64,000 bases of DNA from Bartonella tamiae Th239 (GCF_000278275.1 NZ_JH725147.1:618388-682387); one strand, 5' to 3'. Positions 1-9,172 are shown, counted from the first letter of the stretch. The notes: generated from the sequence alone by a model not told the origin. Translations and numbers: made by a program.

Positions 1-736
1 CCAAGGTTAAAATATCAGGTGTAACACCAGATAATTCATAAGCAAAAAGTTTACCTGTGCGTCCAATTCCTGTTTGTACTTCGTCAAAAATAAGCAAAAT
101 GTCGTGATCATCACATATTTGTCGTAAAAATCGTAACGTTTCATTTGGAACAATGCGCACTCCCCCTTCGCCTTGTATAGGTTCAATAAGAATAGCAGCC
201 GTGTGTTTATTTAAGGCTTCTTTTAAAGCTTGTTCATCATTAAAGGGAACTTGGATAAATCCTTCAGCTTTAGGACCAAATCCTTCTAAGTATTTTTCTT
301 GGCCACCGGCGGCAAGGGTTGCTAAAGTGCGTCCGTGAAAAGCACCTTCAAAAGTAATTATTTCATAACGCTCTGGATGGCCTGTTACATAGTGATAACG
401 ACGTGCTGTTTTTATGGCGCATTCTAAGCTTTCTGCACCAGAATTACAAAAAAAGACCTTATCTGCAAAGCTATGTGCACATAAAACTGACGCAAGTTTT
501 TCTTGTTCAGGTGATTGAAACAGATTGGATATATGCCATAATTTTTCTGTTTGAACTTTAACAGCATCAATCAATTGAGGATGGTGGTGACCAAGCGCAT
601 TGACCGCTATACCTGAGGTGAAGTCAAGATAGTGTTCGCCTTTGTCTGAAATAAGCCATGCGCCGTTTCCTCGCACAAAACGCAAATCGACACGCGCAAA
701 GGTATCATAAAGATGTTGCGTTGAGGACGTGGGCAT
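1..736 (-). CDS. argD: Acetylornithine aminotransferase, N-terminal part (cut by window edge)
   Basis: Class III PLP-dependent aminotransferase that converts N-acetylglutamate semialdehyde to N-acetylornithine in arginine synthesis. About 245 residues are visible from the ATG at 734-736 to the window edge, with no stop reached. Motifs seen on the reverse strand are NSGAES, GAFHGRT (substrate and cofactor region), EPIQGEGG and, near residue 215, [12 protein letters not shown], which holds the Asp that contacts the PLP ring nitrogen. The PLP-binding lysine would lie beyond position 1. The start follows an AAGG-rich stretch. The closely related succinylornithine and 4-aminobutyrate aminotransferases cannot be excluded, but the short N-terminus and these motifs fit ArgD best. 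Confidence 0.88.
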   Translation of the reverse strand, partial: MPTSSTQHLYDTFARVDLRFVRGNGAWLISDKGEHYLDFTSGIAVNALGHHHPQLIDAVKVQTEKLWHISNLFQSPEQEKLASVLCAHSFADKVFFCNSGAESLECAIKTARRYHYVTGHPERYEIITFEGAFHGRTLATLAAGGQEKYLEGFGPKAEGFIQVPFNDEQALKEALNKHTAAILIEPIQGEGGVRIVPNETLRFLRQICDDHDILLIFDEVQTGIGRTGKLFAYELSGVTPDILTL

Positions 737-1294
737 GTATTTTCCTTTCATCTTTTTTGTTTTAAAATTTGCTGGGCTTTATAAATTTTGTTCTATTTTG
801 CGCATTGTTATGCGATGTGCAAATGTTTTATGCATCTTTTTTAAAAAAATGTCTGAGATTATTATGCTTTATAGATACAATTTACTTTGTTTTTGATCTC
901 TATTTTAAATTTTATCGTCTAGTATTATGAACATAAAAATTCAAATAAATATGATCAATAGTTTTAAGCGCCATTTAATAACCATAATCAGCTTATATGA
1001 AGAGTATTGCTTTTTAAAAAAGATTGTATTTTTTGAAAACTGATTTGCAAGTTGGGGAAAACATAAGGAAAAGTGGTGATAGAGCTTATCAGACTCTTGC
1101 CACATAGTTGAGCCATATTGTAGTATTTTAACCAATACATTTTGTGTCAGTAGTTGAATTATCATAATAGATGTAGTTATCGAACGCTTTTTTTGAGCAA
1201 TGATGATATTTGGCAATATGCAAAATGAATATAATAAGACGTGATATGCGATGACAAGTGAGATCGCAATGAATGAAAAGAACGGAGTGCCGGT
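737..1294. other. Intergenic region between divergent argD and gcrA
   Basis: This AT-rich stretch separates the start of argD from the start of gcrA and must hold both promoters. A 91-codon reverse reading frame (941-1216) has no ribosome-binding site and a low-complexity composition, so I do not call it. One GACTC (a GANTC site) lies near 1091. No RNA gene or repeat was recognised. Confidence 0.5.
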
Positions 1295-1858
1295 ATGAAC
1301 TGGACAGATGAACGCGTTGAACTTTTAAAAAAATTATGGAGTGAAGGATTGAGCGCGAGCCAGATTGCAGCTCAATTGGGCGGTGTGAGCCGCAATGCTG
1401 TTATAGGAAAGGTTCATCGCTTAAAATTGTCAGGCAGAGGTAAGCCTACAAAATCTACCCCCCGTGCCAATAAAACAGTTGAAAATAGCGCGAGTAATAA
1501 TCTAACGTCAAATACTGCAAGTGTTAGTCGTGCAAGCCGCGTAGCTACGCCAACATCTGCTGCATCGGGACGAAATACAACGCGCAATGTTGGTGCGACC
1601 GCGCTGAAATTAGATTTTGTAGCGGATGCTGTTTCTCAAGTTGAGACACGCCCAACGGAAGATGTGGTTGTTCCTATGTCACGCCATTTAAGCCTTCTTC
1701 AGTTGAGTGAAACGACATGTAAATGGCCTGTTGGAGACCCTTTGGCTGAGGATTTTTACTTTTGTGGTGCGGATTCTGGTGAAAATGGTCCTTATTGCAC
1801 ATTTCATGCAAAAATGGCGTTTCAACCTATTTCAGAACGTCGGCGTGTGAGAGCTTAA
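1295..1858 (+). CDS. gcrA: GcrA cell cycle regulator
   Basis: Alphaproteobacterial transcription factor of 187 aa that binds sigma70-RNA polymerase and activates promoters carrying CcrM-methylated GANTC sites (known for Caulobacter GcrA). Residues 1-45 are the hallmark DNA-binding helix-turn-helix, starting MNWTDERVELLKKLW and continuing through SRNAVIGKVHRL. A low-complexity Ser/Thr/Ala linker spans about 50-135. The C-terminal sigma-binding part has the conserved TCKWPVGDP and the Cys/His-rich YCTFH near residue 168. A GGAG ribosome-binding site precedes the ATG. The gene stands alone. The length is close to that of Caulobacter GcrA. Confidence 0.95.
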   Translation: MNWTDERVELLKKLWSEGLSASQIAAQLGGVSRNAVIGKVHRLKLSGRGKPTKSTPRANKTVENSASNNLTSNTASVSRASRVATPTSAASGRNTTRNVGATALKLDFVADAVSQVETRPTEDVVVPMSRHLSLLQLSETTCKWPVGDPLAEDFYFCGADSGENGPYCTFHAKMAFQPISERRRVRA

Positions 1859-2105
1859 TTTTATCACAATAAACTTAGTATTGCTTTTGTAAGTTTATCT
1901 CATGAAAAAGCTGTCTTTATAAGTTATCTTTGTAATGAGTGCGAGTGACTTTATAGTTTAAGCAAGCCGTTTGAACTATAAAGTGTTCATGTTTAATTGT
2001 GACTTGAATATGTAACATTTATCAAAATATTAAAGCCAATAAGGCTATAATTATAAACAATTGCCAATGATTGTAAGCTGCTTTTACCATAGTCAATCGT
2101 TTTAT

Positions 2106-2726
2106 TTAATTCTTATGAAACACAGATCCAACGACGATATCGTCACGTTCTTCAATAGACACCCAATAGCCGGGTGATAGTATTGCTTGACGTTTAAGAT
2201 AAGTATATTCTGTGTCTTTCCAATTATAAATTTCATCACGCAAATTATCGAGAATAAAATCACCACGGTCAGTGCGCACGGTAAGAACGGCATGACCTTC
2301 TCCATTTGGTTTTTTCAAAACGGTGATTAAAAGGCTTGCAAGAGGGAAGCCTTTTTGATGCAAAATACGCTGTTTTTCTAACGCATAATCTTCACAATCT
2401 CCAGCATCAACAGGATAGGCCCAATATTCTTCCTGCCCATAAAGCTCAATATCTGTGACAGGACGAATGCGTTTGTTAATGTCGTTATTCACATCAATCA
2501 ATGTATCCCAGCTTCTTTGTGTTAGTTTGATAGGGCGTAAAACTTTGTTGCGGATTTTACATTCATTGGGCAAACGTTGGCAAAATTCATAATGACCGAT
2601 AGGTTGAGATGTCTGTCCCGTTGTGATCATAAATTCATCAGCAGCCAACGCCGCTGACATGGAGGAGATAAGACCAAAAAACAGGAAAAAAAAACTTTTA
2701 TACAGATTGACCATTTGTTTACTCAA
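2106..2726 (-). CDS. Transglutaminase-like cysteine peptidase (BTLCP family), secreted
   Basis: A 206-aa protein with an N-terminal signal peptide (hydrophobic FFFLFFGLISSMSAALA, cleavage near residue 28). It matches the bacterial transglutaminase-like cysteine proteinase family (formerly DUF920). The predicted Cys-His-Asp triad is C111 in DAGDCEDYALEK, H145 in GHAVL and D160 in FILDN. The family acts in the periplasm; in other bacteria a member (LapG) cleaves surface adhesins under c-di-GMP control, but no LapD or adhesin gene is nearby, so that role is only a possibility. The start could be residue 1 or the Met at residue 5; both keep the signal peptide. Confidence 0.85.
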   Translation of the reverse strand: MSKQMVNLYKSFFFLFFGLISSMSAALAADEFMITTGQTSQPIGHYEFCQRLPNECKIRNKVLRPIKLTQRSWDTLIDVNNDINKRIRPVTDIELYGQEEYWAYPVDAGDCEDYALEKQRILHQKGFPLASLLITVLKKPNGEGHAVLTVRTDRGDFILDNLRDEIYNWKDTEYTYLKRQAILSPGYWVSIEERDDIVVGSVFHKN

Positions 2727-3031
2727 TTTAACACTTCACGATAATCATCGTTAATAAAAAGTTAAAAGGCAAATTTGGTTCCCCGTCAATGACATGAAAG
2801 CAACATTAAAGTAAGATTGCTTTTATGGTTAAAATTGCAAAATCAAATCAGTTTACCACTTATTTTTGTAAAAAAGCATATATTCTTTTTTAAAATTTAT
2901 GGAGAGCTTATACGTATTGACGCATAAAGATGTATCCCACATGAAACGATTATGGTTAACCAACATCTCTCTTTTAGGCGGTTATGCAGACCACTTAAAA
3001 TAAAATTAAATTTTTCATGATGGAGATGGGT
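2727..3031. other. Intergenic gap upstream of the BTLCP gene and downstream of ccmG
   Basis: The gap is AT-rich and non-coding. It should hold the BTLCP promoter (reverse strand) and the end of the ccm transcript. Only A/T-rich runs near 3000-3015 were seen at the ccm end, not a GC-rich terminator stem. Confidence 0.4.
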
Positions 3032-3631
3032 TTATTTGGAATTGGTTTTGGCGTTTTGTTGAAGAGTGAGGGCTCTTTCAATTTCTGGTAAAGTTTCTTG
3101 AGCATAAATTTGAGGTGATAAAGGACCAATATGTTTATATAAGATGATCCCATCGGCACTTAACAAAAATGTTTCTGGTGGTCCATAAACACCCCAATTA
3201 ATGGCGGCGCGTCCTGATGGATCAAAACCAATAGATTGAAACGGATTGCCAAAATTTGTTAGAAAACGCTGTGCATTTTCTTGTTTGTCTTTATAATTGA
3301 TACCGACAAGATCAAATCGTTGATCTTTGCTGATCTCCATTAAAACGGGATGTTCGTCACGGCAAGGTGGGCACCAAGATCCCCAAAAATTAACCAATGT
3401 AACACGCCCTTTTAAATTTTGCGGATCGAACACACCGTCTTTTCCCAATAAGGGCAATTTTGTTTGAGGAACGGTTTTTCCTGCCAAGGCATTCGGTACA
3501 AGGTTTTGACTATTAGGATCCGTTTTTTCCATATGATTATACATAAGGACAACGAGCATAACAAACAGAATGAACGGCCCAAAAAGTGCCAAAGCAACCG
3601 GCCAACGCATGGTTTTATTATTCTTATCCAT
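3032..3631 (-). CDS. ccmG: Thiol:disulfide interchange protein CcmG (DsbE/CycY)
   Basis: Membrane-anchored periplasmic thioredoxin that reduces the CXXCH cysteines of apocytochrome c before haem attachment. One N-terminal transmembrane helix (VALALFGPFILFVMLVVLMY) is followed by a thioredoxin fold with the WCPPC active site at about residues 86-90 and the family GVYGPPETF segment carrying the cis-proline loop. The reading frame extends upstream to a TTG at 3667, but the ATG at 3631 overlaps ccmD by only 8 bp and gives the usual short cytoplasmic tail, so I start there. It is the last gene of the reverse-strand ccmABCDG operon. Confidence 0.93.
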   Translation of the reverse strand: MDKNNKTMRWPVALALFGPFILFVMLVVLMYNHMEKTDPNSQNLVPNALAGKTVPQTKLPLLGKDGVFDPQNLKGRVTLVNFWGSWCPPCRDEHPVLMEISKDQRFDLVGINYKDKQENAQRFLTNFGNPFQSIGFDPSGRAAINWGVYGPPETFLLSADGIILYKHIGPLSPQIYAQETLPEIERALTLQQNAKTNSK

Positions 3632-3875
3632 TTTTTGTTTTATGCCTTGCTTTTTTGTTTTGTTCAATCTGTGTTTGTTTCATGGCTTCAAGCTTTAAAA
3701 GTTTCGTGTTTTCGCGTTTTCCTGCAACAATAATATAGATAATTAAAACAAATAAAACGAAAGCAGCTATACTATAACTCAAAATAACAATTTGATTATG
3801 GCTTAAAGTGCCAAGCCAAATATCGATCTGTGCAAAAAAACCGTGTGTTATGGTTGATGGATCAACATCGTTCAT
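3624..3875 (-). CDS. ccmD: Haem exporter protein CcmD
   Basis: Small 83-aa membrane protein with a single transmembrane helix (about residues 29-52) and a Lys/Arg-rich cytoplasmic tail, as expected for CcmD. CcmD is needed to release haem-loaded CcmE from CcmABC. Sequence conservation in this family is low, so position carries much of the call. The gene overlaps ccmC by 4 bp (ATGA) and ccmG by 8 bp, which implies translational coupling. It is a little longer than many CcmD proteins because of the charged tail. Confidence 0.85.
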   Translation of the reverse strand: MNDVDPSTITHGFFAQIDIWLGTLSHNQIVILSYSIAAFVLFVLIIYIIVAGKRENTKLLKLEAMKQTQIEQNKKARHKTKNG

Positions 3876-4654
3876 AAGGAACGCTCCTTATTACGTAAAC
3901 GCCGCGCTGCCATACGTTGCAAATTATGAACTTTACGCCTTATAATTTCGGTACGCATAGAGGCCAAATGAAGAGTTAAGAGTAAGAAAGTAAATCCGAT
4001 AGCCATTGTAAGCAAAGGCCAAAGCATAGAGGGATCAATCGCAGAACCCCCAGAACGTATTAATGATGCGGGTTGATGTAGTGTATTCCACCAATCAACG
4101 GAAAATTTTATAATAGGTATGTTGATGAAACCAATAAGGGTCAATATGGCTGAGGCCTTAGCACCTTTTGAAACATCATCAAAAGCGCGTGATAAGGCAA
4201 TTATTGCTAAATAAATGAAAAAAAGCACCAATACGGATGTGAGACGTGCATCCCATTCCCACCATGTTCCCCACGTCGGGCGTCCCCATAAAGAGCCTGT
4301 GATGAGTGCTAACGCCGTAAATATTGCACCAATAGGAGCTGCAGATTTTAATGCAACATCGGCCAAAGGATGCCGCCAAACAAGTGTGCCGAATGCAGAG
4401 GCAGTCATAATTATGTAACAAAACATAGAAAGCCAAGCAAAAGGAACATGAATATACATGATGCGGACGGTTATGCCTTGCTGATAGTCCGCTGGTGCGC
4501 GAAATGCAAAAAATAGTCCGACAATCAGAAGGATAGAGGTTATTGCAATAAGCCACGGCATAGCCGTTTTACTTAAAGACATAAAGCGGCTTGGATTGGC
4601 AAGATTTTGCCACCAATTTGGTTTGTTTTGTGTTCCATCCATAGTAATGTCCAT
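3872..4654 (-). CDS. ccmC: Haem exporter permease CcmC
   Basis: A 260-aa polytopic membrane protein of the CcmC/haem-handling family, which loads haem onto the chaperone CcmE on the periplasmic side. The tryptophan-rich WWD motif is plain at about 128-135 (WGTWWEWD). The two conserved periplasmic histidines are H69 (YIHVP) and H193 (TLHQP). About six transmembrane helices are predicted. The ATG at 4654 lies 37 nt after ccmB ends, and the 3' end overlaps ccmD by ATGA. Confidence 0.96.
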   Translation of the reverse strand: MDITMDGTQNKPNWWQNLANPSRFMSLSKTAMPWLIAITSILLIVGLFFAFRAPADYQQGITVRIMYIHVPFAWLSMFCYIIMTASAFGTLVWRHPLADVALKSAAPIGAIFTALALITGSLWGRPTWGTWWEWDARLTSVLVLFFIYLAIIALSRAFDDVSKGAKASAILTLIGFINIPIIKFSVDWWNTLHQPASLIRSGGSAIDPSMLWPLLTMAIGFTFLLLTLHLASMRTEIIRRKVHNLQRMAARRLRNKERSL

Positions 4655-4691
4655 GATAAGCGAGGTTTAAAAAACTGGCAATCGTCTTTCT

Positions 4692-5357
4692 TTACTCTGA
4701 TAAAGCTTTCAGAGCAAAAGAGGCGGCAAAAGGGCCTAAAATGCTAAAAAATAATGATAACGCAATCAGAAAAATAAGCGGATTTATAAAAGAGACATCA
4801 TGATTAGTTGCGGCATAGGCGGCAGAAACACCAAAAATGATGACAGGAACAGTAAGGGGCAAAACAATGATGGACATTAATATGCCCCCCTTGGGCAGGA
4901 CTGTCGCCAAAGCTGCGCCAACAGCACCGATAAGTGTTATAGCAGGTGTACCACATAAAAGAGAGATCATAATGCTTATGGCAAGTTTTATTTCAAGATG
5001 GAGCATAAGACATAAAACGGGCGTGACAAGTATAAGGGGAAGAACGGTAGCGCACCAGTGTGCTGCGCATTTTATAAAGACAATGACACTCAGACTTTTA
5101 TGCTGATCGGCAAGGATAAGAATATCAAGGCTACCATCATCATTATCGCTTTGAAAAAGTTTGTCTAACCCAAGCAATGTTGCAAGAAGAGCCGCGATCC
5201 AAAGCATCCCGGGACCAATGCGAGCCAGAAGCATTTGATCAGGTCCAAGAGCAAAAGGCATGATAATGATGATAATTGCAAAAAAAATGAGTCCTGTCAG
5301 AAGTGAACTGCTGGGGCCAAACGCCATTTTAAGATCACGCCAAAATAAAGCTTTCAC
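4692..5357 (-). CDS. ccmB: Haem exporter permease CcmB
   Basis: Six-helix membrane subunit of the CcmAB ABC transporter (221 aa from the chosen start), which powers release of holo-CcmE during cytochrome c maturation. The usual N-terminus (M)KALFWRDLK begins at the GTG of 5357-5355, just after the ccmA stop (TGA at 5362-5360). The frame also extends to a TTG at 5372, which would overlap ccmA by 13 bp. The start is therefore inferred from family length and spacing. The QSDNDDGSLD segment near residue 75 is typical of CcmB. Confidence 0.92.
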   Translation of the reverse strand: MKALFWRDLKMAFGPSSSLLTGLIFFAIIIIIMPFALGPDQMLLARIGPGMLWIAALLATLLGLDKLFQSDNDDGSLDILILADQHKSLSVIVFIKCAAHWCATVLPLILVTPVLCLMLHLEIKLAISIMISLLCGTPAITLIGAVGAALATVLPKGGILMSIIVLPLTVPVIIFGVSAAYAATNHDVSFINPLIFLIALSLFFSILGPFAASFALKALSE

Positions 5358-5359
5358 AA

Positions 5360-5980
5360 TCAATACTCCCAATCGGGCAGATAGTCACCAAGAGCAATAT
5401 TTATGTTTACATCTAATCCAAGCGGTAAATGTGTTGCCGCAATAATCATACCTTTATTATCAAGGTGTCGTTTTAAAAGCTTAGTAAAAATATCAACGGC
5501 AATACTATCTAGTCCAGAGGTAGGTTCATCTAAAATCCATAAAGGGTGAAAAGATAGAAGAAGTCTTGCAATGGCCACACGCCTTTTTTGTCCAGTTGAA
5601 AGAACGCCAAAGGGTAACGTTTCCACACCACTTAGTTCAACTGCGTTTAAAGCGTCTTGAGGGGATAAAAATGGTTTGTCATGAAAGTTTGCCCAAAACG
5701 TAAGATTGTCAAGAACACTAAGATGTGTTTTCATGGCATTTTGAGTGCCTAAATAATGACAGGCAGAAGAGACAGGAAAATGAAAAGACTCTTCTGTCAA
5801 AAATACATTACCCTCTTCAGGATTTAAAAAGCCTGCGATGATTCGCAATAAAGTTGACTTTCCGATGCCGTTTGAACCGATAATTGTCATCAATTGCCCT
5901 TCATTTAATGTAAAGCTAAGATGATCAAAAAGACGATCCTCCCCTCGTTTTGCACTAAGATTTTTAACACATAATTTCAT
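5360..5980 (-). CDS. ccmA: Haem exporter ATP-binding protein CcmA
   Basis: A 206-aa ABC ATPase and first gene of the reverse-strand ccmABCDG operon. Walker A is GSNGIGKST (35-43), the signature is LSTGQKRRV (from 127) and Walker B is WILDEP (148-153), followed by SGLD. With CcmB and CcmC it drives release of haem-loaded CcmE. The genes for CcmE, CcmF and CcmH are not in this window, so the maturation genes are split over at least two loci. The gene is divergent from acnA. Confidence 0.95.
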   Translation of the reverse strand: MKLCVKNLSAKRGEDRLFDHLSFTLNEGQLMTIIGSNGIGKSTLLRIIAGFLNPEEGNVFLTEESFHFPVSSACHYLGTQNAMKTHLSVLDNLTFWANFHDKPFLSPQDALNAVELSGVETLPFGVLSTGQKRRVAIARLLLSFHPLWILDEPTSGLDSIAVDIFTKLLKRHLDNKGMIIAATHLPLGLDVNINIALGDYLPDWEY

Positions 5981-6005
5981 ATAACCGCCTGAATTGTTTC
6001 AATCT

Positions 6006-6034
6006 TTGATAGCCGTTTTCGAAAAAATGGGCAA
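6006..6034 (-). promoter_or_regulatory. Candidate promoter of the ccm operon
   Basis: On the reverse strand TTGCCC (6034-6029) and TATCAA (6011-6006) are spaced by 17 nt, about 25 nt before the ccmA start. The -10 is imperfect, so confidence is moderate. Confidence 0.35.
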
Positions 6035-6187
6035 GTTAACAAAATTTTGCACAGATTCAGTCTGGAACAGTTCCAAAAAAGCTTCTATAAGATTAAAGAA
6101 CCACACCAGCGGTCGGTGTGGAAAGAATTTTTGGGCCGGACACTTACTTCTGTCTCTAATAGGTGGTGTAAGGAACGGACAGCGGAA

Positions 6188-6284
6188 ATGACTGCACCCG
6201 CACCGTATCTGCGATCTTGACCCGCAGTTTGTGGCGTTCGTTCTGAAAAAAGCTTCTGGCTCACAAGCATAAGGACGAACAGTC
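6188..6284 (+). promoter_or_regulatory. Candidate acnA leader: 10-codon uORF and Shine-Dalgarno-sequestering stem
   Basis: A short ORF at 6188-6220 encodes MTAPAPYLRS and is preceded by a purine-rich AGCGGA. Its stop codon lies in the loop of a small hairpin (CTGCG 6209-6213 with CGCAG 6223-6227). Downstream, GTTCGTTCT (6236-6244) can pair with AGGACGAAC (6272-6280) over 9 bp with one G-U, burying the acnA Shine-Dalgarno AAGGA. The pairing is read directly from sequence. A regulatory role, for example leader translation or an RNA-binding factor controlling aconitase synthesis, is inferred. Confidence 0.4.
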
Positions 6285-8975
6285 ATGTCTCAAATAGATA
6301 GTTTTAAGTGCCGCAAGACGCTGAATGTGAATGGTAAAGACTTTACGTATTATAGTCTTGTAGAAGCTGAAAAGAATGGGCTAGAAGGGGTTTCTCGCCT
6401 ACCGTTTTCTATGAAAGTTTTATTAGAAAATCTTCTGCGATTTGAAGATGGGCGTACGGTCAAGAAGGAAGATATTGTTAATATTGCAAAATGGTTGGAT
6501 GATAAGGGTGGCGCTGGTGCCGAGATTGCTTATCGTCCTTCTCGCGTTCTGATGCAAGATTTTACCGGTGTTCCAGCAGTTGTTGATTTAGCAGCAATGC
6601 GTGATGCTATGGTAAAATTGGGGGATAGCGCAGAAAAAATTAATCCGCTTGTTCCTGTGGATTTGGTGATTGACCATTCTGTTATTGTTGATGATTTTGG
6701 CAATCCACTTGCTTTTAAACATAATGTTGACCTTGAATATGAACGCAATGGTGAACGTTATCGCTTTTTGAAATGGGGTCAACAAGCGTTTAAAAATTTC
6801 CGTGTTGTGCCTCCTGGTACAGGCATTTGCCATCAGGTTAATCTTGAATATTTGGCGCAATGTGTTTGGACAAAAGAAGAAGATAGTCAAACTTTGGCTT
6901 ATCCCGATACGTGTGTTGGAACCGATTCTCATACAACAATGGTAAATGGTCTTGGTGTTCTTGGTTGGGGTGTTGGTGGTATTGAAGCTGAGGCTGCAAT
7001 GCTTGGTCAACCCGTGTCCATGCTTCTTCCTGAAGTTGTAGGATTTCGTCTTACAGGTAAACTAAAAGAAGGCGTGACTGCGACGGATCTTGTTTTGACC
7101 GTAACACAAATGTTGCGCAAAAAAGGTGTGGTTGGAAAATTTGTTGAATTTTTCGGACCTGGTCTTGAACATATGACTTTGGCTGACCGTGCGACAATCG
7201 CCAATATGGGTCCTGAATATGGCGCAACATGTGGTTTCTTTCCTATAGATAAAGAAACTGTGCGTTATTTACATATGACAGGACGCGATGAAGAGCGTAT
7301 TGCATTAGTTGAAGCGTATTCAAAAGCTCAAGGTATGTGGCATGATGAAAATGCTTCAGACCCTGTTTTTACCAATACACTTGAACTTGATATGGCCAGT
7401 GTTGTTCCATCCATGGCAGGACCAAAACGCCCAGAAGGACGTCTGGCTTTGGAAGAGGTTGGCAGTGGTTTTGAAAAAGCCTTGCGCGATGAATACAAAG
7501 TAACCAGCGGGCAGACAACACGCTATGCAGTTGATGGTGAAGAATTTGAAATCGGTCATGGTGATGTTGCTATTGCTGCGATCACATCGTGTACCAATAC
7601 ATCCAATCCAAGCGTTTTGATCGCGGCAGGTTTATTGGCGCGCAATGCGGTTGCAAAAGGTTTGAAAACAAAGCCTTGGGTTAAAACGTCACTTGCCCCG
7701 GGCTCGCAAGTGGTTGAAGCCTATCTTACAAATTCTGGATTGCAAAAAGATCTTGATGCTTTGGGATTTAATCTTGTTGGTTTTGGCTGTACAACGTGTA
7801 TTGGAAACTCTGGACCTTTGCCACCAGCAATTTCAAAAGCGGTTAATGAAAAAGGCTTAATTGCTGCCGCCGTTCTTTCAGGAAATAGAAATTTTGAAGG
7901 GCGTGTATCCCCTGATGTACAAGCCAATTATTTGGCTTCACCACCCCTTGTTGTAGCTCATGCTTTGGCAGGAACGGTCGTAAAGGACCTCACCAGTGAG
8001 CCTTTAGGTGAAGGTTCTGATGGGCAGCCTGTTTATCTCAAAGATATTTGGCCGACTTCTCAAGAAATTCAAGAATTTATTGAAAAAAATGTCACTCGTA
8101 AAATCTTTGCAGAAAAATATGCGGATGTTTTCAAAGGTGATGAGCATTGGCAAAAAGTCAATGTTCCTGCAGGCGAGACATATGCGTGGGATGATCAATC
8201 GACTTATGTGCGTAATCCGCCTTATTTTGATGATATGCCTAAAGTTCCTTCGCCGTTGGAAAATATTGAGAGTGCTCGTATTTTAGCGCTTTTTGGTGAT
8301 AAAATAACAACCGATCATATTTCACCCGCTGGTGCCATTAAGGTTGATTCTCCAGCTGGCAAATATCTCACAGATCACGGTGTAAAACCCGCAGACTTTA
8401 ATCAATATGGAACGCGTCGTGGTAATCATGAGGTCATGATGCGTGGTACTTTTGCGAATATTCGCATACGTAATTTCATGTTGGGTGAAAATGGTCGTGA
8501 AGGTGGATACACTATTCATTACCCAAGCAAAGAAGAAGAACCCATTTATGATGCAGCTATGCAATATAAAAAGCAACATACGCCTTTGGTTGTTTTTGCT
8601 GGTATTGAATATGGAAATGGTTCTTCGCGTGACTGGGCGGCAAAGGGAACAAGTCTTCTTGGTGTTCGAGCAGTAATTGCGCAATCTTTTGAGCGTATTC
8701 ACCGTTCAAATCTTGTTGGTATGGGCATTGTTCCTTTTGTTTTCGAAGATGGTTCAAGCTGGAAGTCTCTTGGCTTAAAAGGTGATGAGACAGTCACGAT
8801 TGAGGGAATCAACGAATTAAAACCGCGTCAGAAAACTTTTGCAAAAATTACTTATGCCGATGGCACACAAAAAAATGTTCCGCTTCTTTGCCGTGTCGAT
8901 ACAGTGGATGAGCTTGATTATCTGCATAATGGTGGCATTTTGCAATATGTGTTGCGTAATCTTGCCGCTGAATAA
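6285..8975 (+). CDS. acnA: Aconitate hydratase A
   Basis: TCA-cycle enzyme of 896 aa that isomerises citrate to isocitrate through a [4Fe-4S] cluster. Cluster ligands are C436 (TSCTNTSNPS) and C502/C505 (GCTTCIGNSGPLP). Other aconitase signatures are VGTDSHTTMVNGLGVLGWGVGG near residue 210 and YGNGSSRDWAAKG in the C-terminal swivel domain near 780. Length and end match the IRP/AcnA branch rather than AcnB. The ATG follows AAGGACGAAC at normal spacing. It is a single-gene transcript with a strong terminator directly downstream. Confidence 0.98.
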   Translation: MSQIDSFKCRKTLNVNGKDFTYYSLVEAEKNGLEGVSRLPFSMKVLLENLLRFEDGRTVKKEDIVNIAKWLDDKGGAGAEIAYRPSRVLMQDFTGVPAVVDLAAMRDAMVKLGDSAEKINPLVPVDLVIDHSVIVDDFGNPLAFKHNVDLEYERNGERYRFLKWGQQAFKNFRVVPPGTGICHQVNLEYLAQCVWTKEEDSQTLAYPDTCVGTDSHTTMVNGLGVLGWGVGGIEAEAAMLGQPVSMLLPEVVGFRLTGKLKEGVTATDLVLTVTQMLRKKGVVGKFVEFFGPGLEHMTLADRATIANMGPEYGATCGFFPIDKETVRYLHMTGRDEERIALVEAYSKAQGMWHDENASDPVFTNTLELDMASVVPSMAGPKRPEGRLALEEVGSGFEKALRDEYKVTSGQTTRYAVDGEEFEIGHGDVAIAAITSCTNTSNPSVLIAAGLLARNAVAKGLKTKPWVKTSLAPGSQVVEAYLTNSGLQKDLDALGFNLVGFGCTTCIGNSGPLPPAISKAVNEKGLIAAAVLSGNRNFEGRVSPDVQANYLASPPLVVAHALAGTVVKDLTSEPLGEGSDGQPVYLKDIWPTSQEIQEFIEKNVTRKIFAEKYADVFKGDEHWQKVNVPAGETYAWDDQSTYVRNPPYFDDMPKVPSPLENIESARILALFGDKITTDHISPAGAIKVDSPAGKYLTDHGVKPADFNQYGTRRGNHEVMMRGTFANIRIRNFMLGENGREGGYTIHYPSKEEEPIYDAAMQYKKQHTPLVVFAGIEYGNGSSRDWAAKGTSLLGVRAVIAQSFERIHRSNLVGMGIVPFVFEDGSSWKSLGLKGDETVTIEGINELKPRQKTFAKITYADGTQKNVPLLCRVDTVDELDYLHNGGILQYVLRNLAAE

Positions 8976-8999
8976 CAGTGACGATATGTGATAAAGAAA

Positions 9000-9033
9000 A
9001 AGAGAGTGAAGCCAAGCTTTACTCTCTTAATTT
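9000..9033 (+). terminator. Intrinsic terminator of acnA
   Basis: A 13-bp stem (9000-9012 with 9016-9028, one G-U) has a 3-nt loop and is followed by TAATTTTT, 24 nt after the acnA stop. Confidence 0.85.
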
Positions 9034-9056
9034 TTACACTTTTGGTCGAAAACACA

Positions 9057-9085
9057 TTGACGAGCGCTTATGAGTTACGTTATAA
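9057..9085 (+). promoter_or_regulatory. rpsT promoter
   Basis: TTGACG (9057-9062) and TTATAA (9080-9085) are separated by exactly 17 nt. Transcription would start near 9092, giving an rpsT leader of about 80 nt. Confidence 0.65.
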
Positions 9086-9172
9086 GCCCCACAAAGATAG
9101 ATGGCGCATAAGCCATTATTGTTATTGTAGGCATATATTATTGCCACTTAAATATGAGAGAAAGAGAAACTT

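Larger units (their letters stand above)
5981..6284. other. Divergent intergenic region between ccmA and acnA
   Basis: This region carries the candidate ccm promoter (6006-6034, reverse), a perfect hairpin of two 7-bp arms at 6101-6121 (CCACACC / GGTGTGG, 7-nt loop), and a visibly GC-richer acnA leader (about 6150-6284) described separately. A 95-codon reverse frame across it (5999-6286) looks like a shadow of this richer sequence and is not called. Confidence 0.5.

Noticed and set aside
941..1216. 91-codon reverse ORF between argD and gcrA
   Set aside because: No ribosome-binding site, low-complexity AT-driven composition, and it fills a region that must hold two divergent promoters.
5999..6286. 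95-codon reverse ORF opposite the acnA leader
   Set aside because: It covers the divergent promoter region, overlaps the acnA start, and its Cys/Arg-rich composition looks like a by-product of the structured leader.
8322..8702. 126-codon reverse ORF inside acnA
   Set aside because: Antisense shadow of the aconitase C-terminal domain, with no ribosome-binding site or recognisable domain.
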